This document shows, piece by piece, positions 7,721 through 9,940 of a stretch of 9,940 nucleotides of DNA. The translations under genes and the position numbers were made by a program. This DNA is from an uncultured Gammaproteobacteria bacterium (GTDB lineage: Bacteria; Pseudomonadota; Gammaproteobacteria; GCA-002705445; GCA-002716945), in NCBI GenBank assembly GCA_913041865.1, contig CAJWIW010000036.1, positions 1-9,940 of the forward strand. The letters are read 5' to 3'. Numbering within the stretch: position 1 is the stretch's first letter; every line of letters begins with the position of its first letter. The notes below the pieces were generated by a model. It was not told the origin of the DNA. It saw only the letters and a list, made by a program, of their open reading frames with translations, and ran no database searches.

Positions 7721-8692
7721 ATGCGTGAATCAGAAAATAACTTAGTTGCTGAAATAGAAAAAAATGGATTCGCACACCTAGCAAGTGTTCTTGATGAAAA
7801 TTCCATAGTGAATTTATCTCAAGAGTGTAAAAAGATACTTTATTCAGAGTTTATCCAAAATGAAGATGCATACTCACAATTCCCAGATACACAAAAATTT
7901 TACAGAAATAATATAACGAAGAAAACCGCATATAATACACTGAACAGAAATGTAATCGGAGTATCTCCGACTGTGGATTCTATTATCGAAAAAGTCCTTA
8001 CCAATAAAGATGTTAAAGAGATCCTTGTGGCATTTTGTGGTCAAGATTATAAGATTCTTACATGCGCTATTAGACAGGCATCTTCTTTGTCAACATTTGT
8101 AGGACTTCATCAAGATGCCCCATACCAATTTTCAATTGCAGTTTTTTTAAATGATATAAGTGAGAGAAGTGCAACAACAGTTTTTTATAATGAAACTCAC
8201 AAAATACCTTTCAAGTTTGACTCAAAGTTTGAGGCATTTGATACAAAAATCTTCAATAAAAAACTTACTCCAGCAATTGGAAAGAAGGGAGATATTGTTT
8301 TTTTTATGAATAAGGTTTTACATGGAATGAAGACTGGTGAAAATGATAGTGATGACAGCGCAGTCATACTCATGTGTTTCCACCCTTGCGGTTATCCATA
8401 TCTTCCATGGAGACTACCTATTCAATCATCATATTCTGAAAAATTTATTAGTTCACTCGGACCAGAACTAGCAAGATTGTTCCGCTACGATAAAAGTGAT
8501 TATAGCGTAAATAATGGTGAGATTATTCTTAAACTCAAATCACAAAACGAACATAAAATTATCGACCAATATGTAGATCAAAAAGTAAAATCTTTAAGTG
8601 ATATTATATTAGTAGGATACTGGTATGTTACGTACTTATTCTTTTTCACCCTAAGAGTAATACGTAAATTATTCAGAATAAACAAAAAGTGA
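7721..8692 (+). CDS. Phytanoyl-CoA dioxygenase (PhyH)-like protein with a hydrophobic C-terminus
   Basis: A 323-residue protein with the double-stranded beta-helix pattern of PhyH Fe(II)/2-oxoglutarate dioxygenases. The HxD iron ligands are H130 and D132 in GLHQDAPYQF, and the distal histidine is H201 in GDIVFFMNKVLHGM. N-terminal EIEKNGFAHLASVLDENSI matches the usual PhyH opening. The arginine that normally follows the distal histidine by about ten residues and holds 2-oxoglutarate is missing: residues 202-220 contain no arginine. The C-terminus has a hydrophobic segment (about 294-310, IILVGYWYVTYLFFFTL) followed by a basic end RVIRKLFRINKK, suggesting a membrane tail anchor or peripheral attachment. 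The substrate cannot be inferred; family members hydroxylate lipids, amino acids and natural products. No ribosome site precedes the ATG; the -10-like element suggests a leaderless message. Confidence is high for the fold, low for activity. Confidence 0.8.
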   Translation: MRESENNLVAEIEKNGFAHLASVLDENSIVNLSQECKKILYSEFIQNEDAYSQFPDTQKFYRNNITKKTAYNTLNRNVIGVSPTVDSIIEKVLTNKDVKEILVAFCGQDYKILTCAIRQASSLSTFVGLHQDAPYQFSIAVFLNDISERSATTVFYNETHKIPFKFDSKFEAFDTKIFNKKLTPAIGKKGDIVFFMNKVLHGMKTGENDSDDSAVILMCFHPCGYPYLPWRLPIQSSYSEKFISSLGPELARLFRYDKSDYSVNNGEIILKLKSQNEHKIIDQYVDQKVKSLSDIILVGYWYVTYLFFFTLRVIRKLFRINKK

Positions 8693-8721
8693 TTAATATT
8701 ATTTAAAAATCTTAAAAGAAC

Positions 8722-8916
8722 TTAGATAACTTTTACTTTAACTGCCTTTGGGCCTCTAGGACCATCTTCGGTCTCAAATTCAACTTTATCATTTTCATTA
8801 ATTGTACCATCAACCAAATCTGTTTGATGAACAAAAATGTCTTTATCACCCTCATCAGGTTTTATAAAGCCAAACGCTTTTGTAGAATCGAACCATTTTA
8901 CTGTGCCTGTTTTCAA
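8722..8916 (-). CDS. CspA-family cold-shock protein
   Basis: A single cold-shock domain of 64 residues, the usual length being 65-70, which binds single-stranded RNA and DNA and acts as an RNA chaperone. Visible: GTVKWFDSTKAFGFIKP with RNP1 KAFGFI (13-18), where the standard motif is KGFGFI, and RNP2 DIFVHQ (26-31), then the acidic loop and the terminal GPRGPKAVKVKV. The start is TTG at 8916-8914. It is the only start that keeps the conserved MKTGTVKWF opening, and a full AAGGAGA ribosome site lies 6 bases upstream. The upstream promoter gives a leader of only about 20 nt, far shorter than the cold-sensing leader of E. coli cspA, so that RNA-thermometer control is unlikely here. It converges with the dioxygenase-like gene, 29 bp apart, with no clear terminator between. 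Confidence 0.95.
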   Translation of the reverse strand: MKTGTVKWFDSTKAFGFIKPDEGDKDIFVHQTDLVDGTINENDKVEFETEDGPRGPKAVKVKVI

Positions 8917-8922
8917 ATTATT

Positions 8923-8929
8923 TCTCCTT
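8923..8929 (-). promoter_or_regulatory. Ribosome binding site of the cold-shock gene
   Basis: AAGGAGA on the - strand, 6 bases before the TTG codon. This is among the strongest Shine-Dalgarno sequences in the window and it decides the choice of TTG as the start. Confidence 0.85.
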
Positions 8930-8942
8930 TATTAATGTGACT

Positions 8943-8971
8943 AGTATACACATGTCACAGATAATTACCAA
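8943..8971 (-). promoter_or_regulatory. Promoter of the cold-shock gene
   Basis: On the - strand, TTGGTA (8971-8966) and TATACT (8948-8943, five of six matches) are separated by exactly 17 bp. Transcription would start near 8936, about 20 nt before the TTG. The -10 sits inside an imperfect 20-bp dyad with TGAC/GTCA ends (8938-8957) that could be an operator. Confidence 0.55.
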
Positions 8972-9070
8972 TGCTAATAACAAAGTCTACAATTGACTTA
9001 TTAATTGCTTTTTTTTGTGCAGATTTTTACACATACTTTACTTAAAGTAAGGAAATATAATATTTTTTGA
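8972..9070. other. Intergenic stretch with two short dyads
   Basis: No gene is seen here between the cold-shock promoter and the end of the 55-codon gene. It holds a + strand stem CAATT/AATTG (8990-8994 with 9003-9007) followed after one base by eight T (9009-9016), and a 13-bp dyad TTACTT-A-AAGTAA (9038-9050). The first resembles a weak + strand intrinsic terminator but has no + strand gene just upstream; the second could end or protect the - strand 55-codon transcript. Confidence 0.35.
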
Positions 9071-9238
9071 CTATCGCAGGGCTATTGTAAGAATGATTCC
9101 CACAAGCATAACAAGTGAGAGAGAGAGCAAAACAGGTAAATTTTTCATAGGACCAAGTCTCCAGAAGTCCGTTTCTTTATATTTGGAAAACTTGCCGTTT
9201 ATATATGCGATTCTCCATGAATTCTTTTTATTTTTCAT
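9071..9238 (-). CDS. 55-residue single-span membrane protein, hypothetical
   Basis: ATG at 9238-9236, TAG at 9073-9071. The first 32 residues are polar and basic with three aromatic clusters (NSWRIAYINGKFSKYKETDF and WRLGPMKN), followed by one hydrophobic segment, about 34-53 (LPVLLSLSLVMLVGIILTIA), ending LR. The layout suggests a cytoplasmic N-terminal part and a C-terminal membrane anchor. The family is not recognised. The LSLSL part is encoded by an 11-base GA repeat (9117-9127). There is no Shine-Dalgarno sequence, but a well-formed promoter places the transcription start exactly on the A of the ATG, which supports both the gene and its start. It is divergent from the His-rich/TonB unit, 82 bp apart. 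Confidence 0.55.
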   Translation of the reverse strand: MKNKKNSWRIAYINGKFSKYKETDFWRLGPMKNLPVLLSLSLVMLVGIILTIALR

Positions 9239-9244
9239 ACTAAT

Positions 9245-9273
9245 ATTATAGATAACTTCTAAATATTAGTGAA
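9245..9273 (-). promoter_or_regulatory. Leaderless promoter of the 55-codon gene at 9238
   Basis: On the - strand, TTCACT (9273-9268) and a perfect TATAAT (9250-9245) are separated by 17 bp. The -10 ends six bases before the ATG, predicting transcription from the first base of the start codon. Confidence 0.55.
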
Positions 9274-9277
9274 GTAT

Positions 9278-9296
9278 AATTACCTTTATTGTAATT
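9278..9296. promoter_or_regulatory. Candidate operator between divergent genes
   Basis: A perfect inverted repeat AATTAC-7 nt-GTAATT in the 82-bp gap between the - strand 55-codon gene and the + strand His-rich gene. It covers the -35 region of the + promoter. It does not match the E. coli Zur consensus well, so the regulator is unknown. A six-base dyad in AT-rich DNA may be chance. Confidence 0.3.
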
Positions 9297-9300
9297 TGAA

Positions 9301-9306
9301 TATAAT
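9301..9306 (+). promoter_or_regulatory. -10 element of the His-rich/TonB receptor unit
   Basis: A perfect TATAAT 14 bases before the ATG at 9321. Transcription would begin near 9313, giving a leader of about 8 nt with no ribosome site. No good -35 is visible at 17 bp (AATTAC), which would fit a promoter dependent on a regulator at the overlapping dyad. Confidence 0.4.
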
Positions 9307-9320
9307 GTAAACTAATCTTA

Positions 9321-9632
9321 ATGATATTCGCGCAAAAATATTCAAAGAAAGATAAAAAACTATTAAAATATTTTATTCTTGCTACCCTTCTAGCGGTTCA
9401 ATCAACTGATTTACTTCACGATCACCACGATCATCATCACGATGGGGAAAGTCAATATTGTGTTGCTTGTCATGTTTCAAACATAGATCATGATCTAACA
9501 TTACAATCTTATAATTTCATCATAGGATTCTCGATTGGTATCTTATTTATTCTAATAGTTACCTTTATCAGGAAAGAAAAATTAATACCACAACATCTAC
9601 CTCGCTCACCACCATTCTCACTTGAAAGCTAA
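9321..9632 (+). CDS. His-rich two-span membrane protein, probably metal-related
   Basis: A 103-residue protein. A basic N-terminus (KYSKKDKKLLK) precedes membrane span 1 (about 15-28, KYFILATLLAVQ). The loop that follows contains H33, H35, H36, H38, H39 and H40 in LLHDHHDHHHDGES, then C47, C50 and H51 (CVACH) and H57. Span 2 is about 66-83, followed by basic RKEK. The positive-inside rule puts the His/Cys loop in the periplasm. The tail QHLPRSPPFS recalls the RAPP-like ends of DUF2946-type small proteins that often sit before TonB receptors, a resemblance from memory. It lies 31 bp upstream of the receptor gene and is probably co-transcribed with it, so capture or sensing of zinc or a similar metal is a reasonable inference, not shown by the sequence. 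The short leader lacks a ribosome site. Confidence 0.72.
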   Translation: MIFAQKYSKKDKKLLKYFILATLLAVQSTDLLHDHHDHHHDGESQYCVACHVSNIDHDLTLQSYNFIIGFSIGILFILIVTFIRKEKLIPQHLPRSPPFSLES

Positions 9633-9651
9633 ACAATAAAATTTAAATTTT

Positions 9652-9657
9652 AAGGAG
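9652..9657 (+). promoter_or_regulatory. Ribosome binding site of the TonB receptor gene
   Basis: AAGGAG 6 bases before the ATG at 9664, in the 31-bp gap after the His-rich gene. Confidence 0.85.
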
Positions 9658-9663
9658 AATAAA

Positions 9664-9940
9664 ATGTTTAAAAGTATTCTCTCATTGGTTGTACTTGTAT
9701 TTTCAATTACAAGTATTGCTGATGAGTTATCAGGTATTGATGTTAAATCGTCAGTATTCACTAATTCTATTGAAGAGAGTAAATATCCTCTACATATCGT
9801 AGAAGATAAATCTATTACTGATATAAACTCTCTTGGAGAGAACTTAGAAAACCTACCTGGCGTGTCTAATGCAGACTACGGCCCAGCTATTGGTCAACCA
9901 GTAATAAGAGGCTTAGGTGGTAGTAGAACCAAAATCATGC
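9664..9940 (+). CDS. TonB-dependent outer-membrane receptor, ZnuD-like, 3' end outside the window
   Basis: Only the first 92 codons are present. Residues 1-19 form a signal peptide (MFKSILSLVV, hydrophobic core, cleavage probably after SITSIA). The mature start ELSGIDVKSSV may contain the TonB box. The plug domain follows: LGENLENLPGVSNADYGPAI, then GQPVIRGLGGSRTKIM. The pattern LxxLPGV, YGP and PVIRGLGG is typical of the TonB receptor group that includes zinc receptor ZnuD, but many copper, haem and uncharacterised receptors share it, and the barrel that would settle the ligand is missing. The strong ribosome site and preceding His-rich gene suggest one unit for metal uptake. The ATG is confirmed by ribosome-site spacing and the signal peptide. 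Confidence 0.88.
   Translation, partial: MFKSILSLVVLVFSITSIADELSGIDVKSSVFTNSIEESKYPLHIVEDKSITDINSLGENLENLPGVSNADYGPAIGQPVIRGLGGSRTKIM

Noticed and set aside
8693..8721. Bidirectional terminator between the dioxygenase-like gene and csp
   Set aside because: Only AT-rich sequence with no stable stem could be found.
9278..9320. Zur box upstream of the His-rich gene
   Set aside because: The sequence does not form the TGTTATA-N-TATAACA type palindrome; only an unrelated AATTAC/GTAATT dyad is present.
9459..9473. CVACH as a haem c attachment motif
   Set aside because: CxxCH fits formally and the loop is probably periplasmic, but no distal ligand or cytochrome fold is seen and the adjoining His cluster points to metal binding. 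Not fully excluded.

Overview
The window is about one-third GC, gene-dense bacterial chromosome. The best guess is a streamlined marine gammaproteobacterium of the SAR86 type. That rests on the low GC, short intergenic gaps, gammaproteobacterial-looking ParE, ParC, HtpX and EF-P, a photolyase-family flavoprotein and a TonB-dependent receptor. There is no rRNA gene or other taxonomic marker, so the assignment is inference.

Left part (1-5755, + strand) is a tight housekeeping run: parE (cut by the left edge), parC, htpX, efp and a small three-span membrane protein. parE/parC overlap by 8 bp, parC-htpX are 8 bp apart with the htpX ribosome site starting inside the parC stop, htpX/efp share one base (TAATG), and efp overlaps the membrane-protein gene by 8 bp. 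This is best read as one translationally coupled operon joining topoisomerase IV, an inner-membrane quality-control protease and the factor that relieves ribosome stalling at polyproline.

Middle part (5752-8692): a photolyase/cryptochrome-family gene on the - strand meets the operon tail to tail, with both stop codons inside one TTAA. An ungapped comparison with E. coli photolyase (recalled from memory) shows most residues known to contact the pyrimidine dimer, and two of the three electron-transfer tryptophans, replaced. Divergent from it on the + strand lie two genes of about 55 codons (a small membrane protein and a four-cysteine protein) and a PhyH-type dioxygenase-like protein with a hydrophobic C-terminal end.

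Right part (8722-9940): a cold-shock protein gene (-, TTG start, strong ribosome site, recognisable promoter), a 55-residue single-span membrane protein gene (-), and divergent from that a two-gene unit (+) made of a His-rich two-span membrane protein and the first 92 codons of a ZnuD-like TonB-dependent receptor. The last two suggest uptake of zinc or another transition metal.

A second pattern runs through 7200-9330. Several genes there have no Shine-Dalgarno sequence, and three have a -10-like hexamer exactly six bases before the ATG, as expected for leaderless transcripts. htpX, csp and the receptor gene instead have clear ribosome sites. No tRNA, rRNA, CRISPR array, insertion sequence or attachment site was seen.
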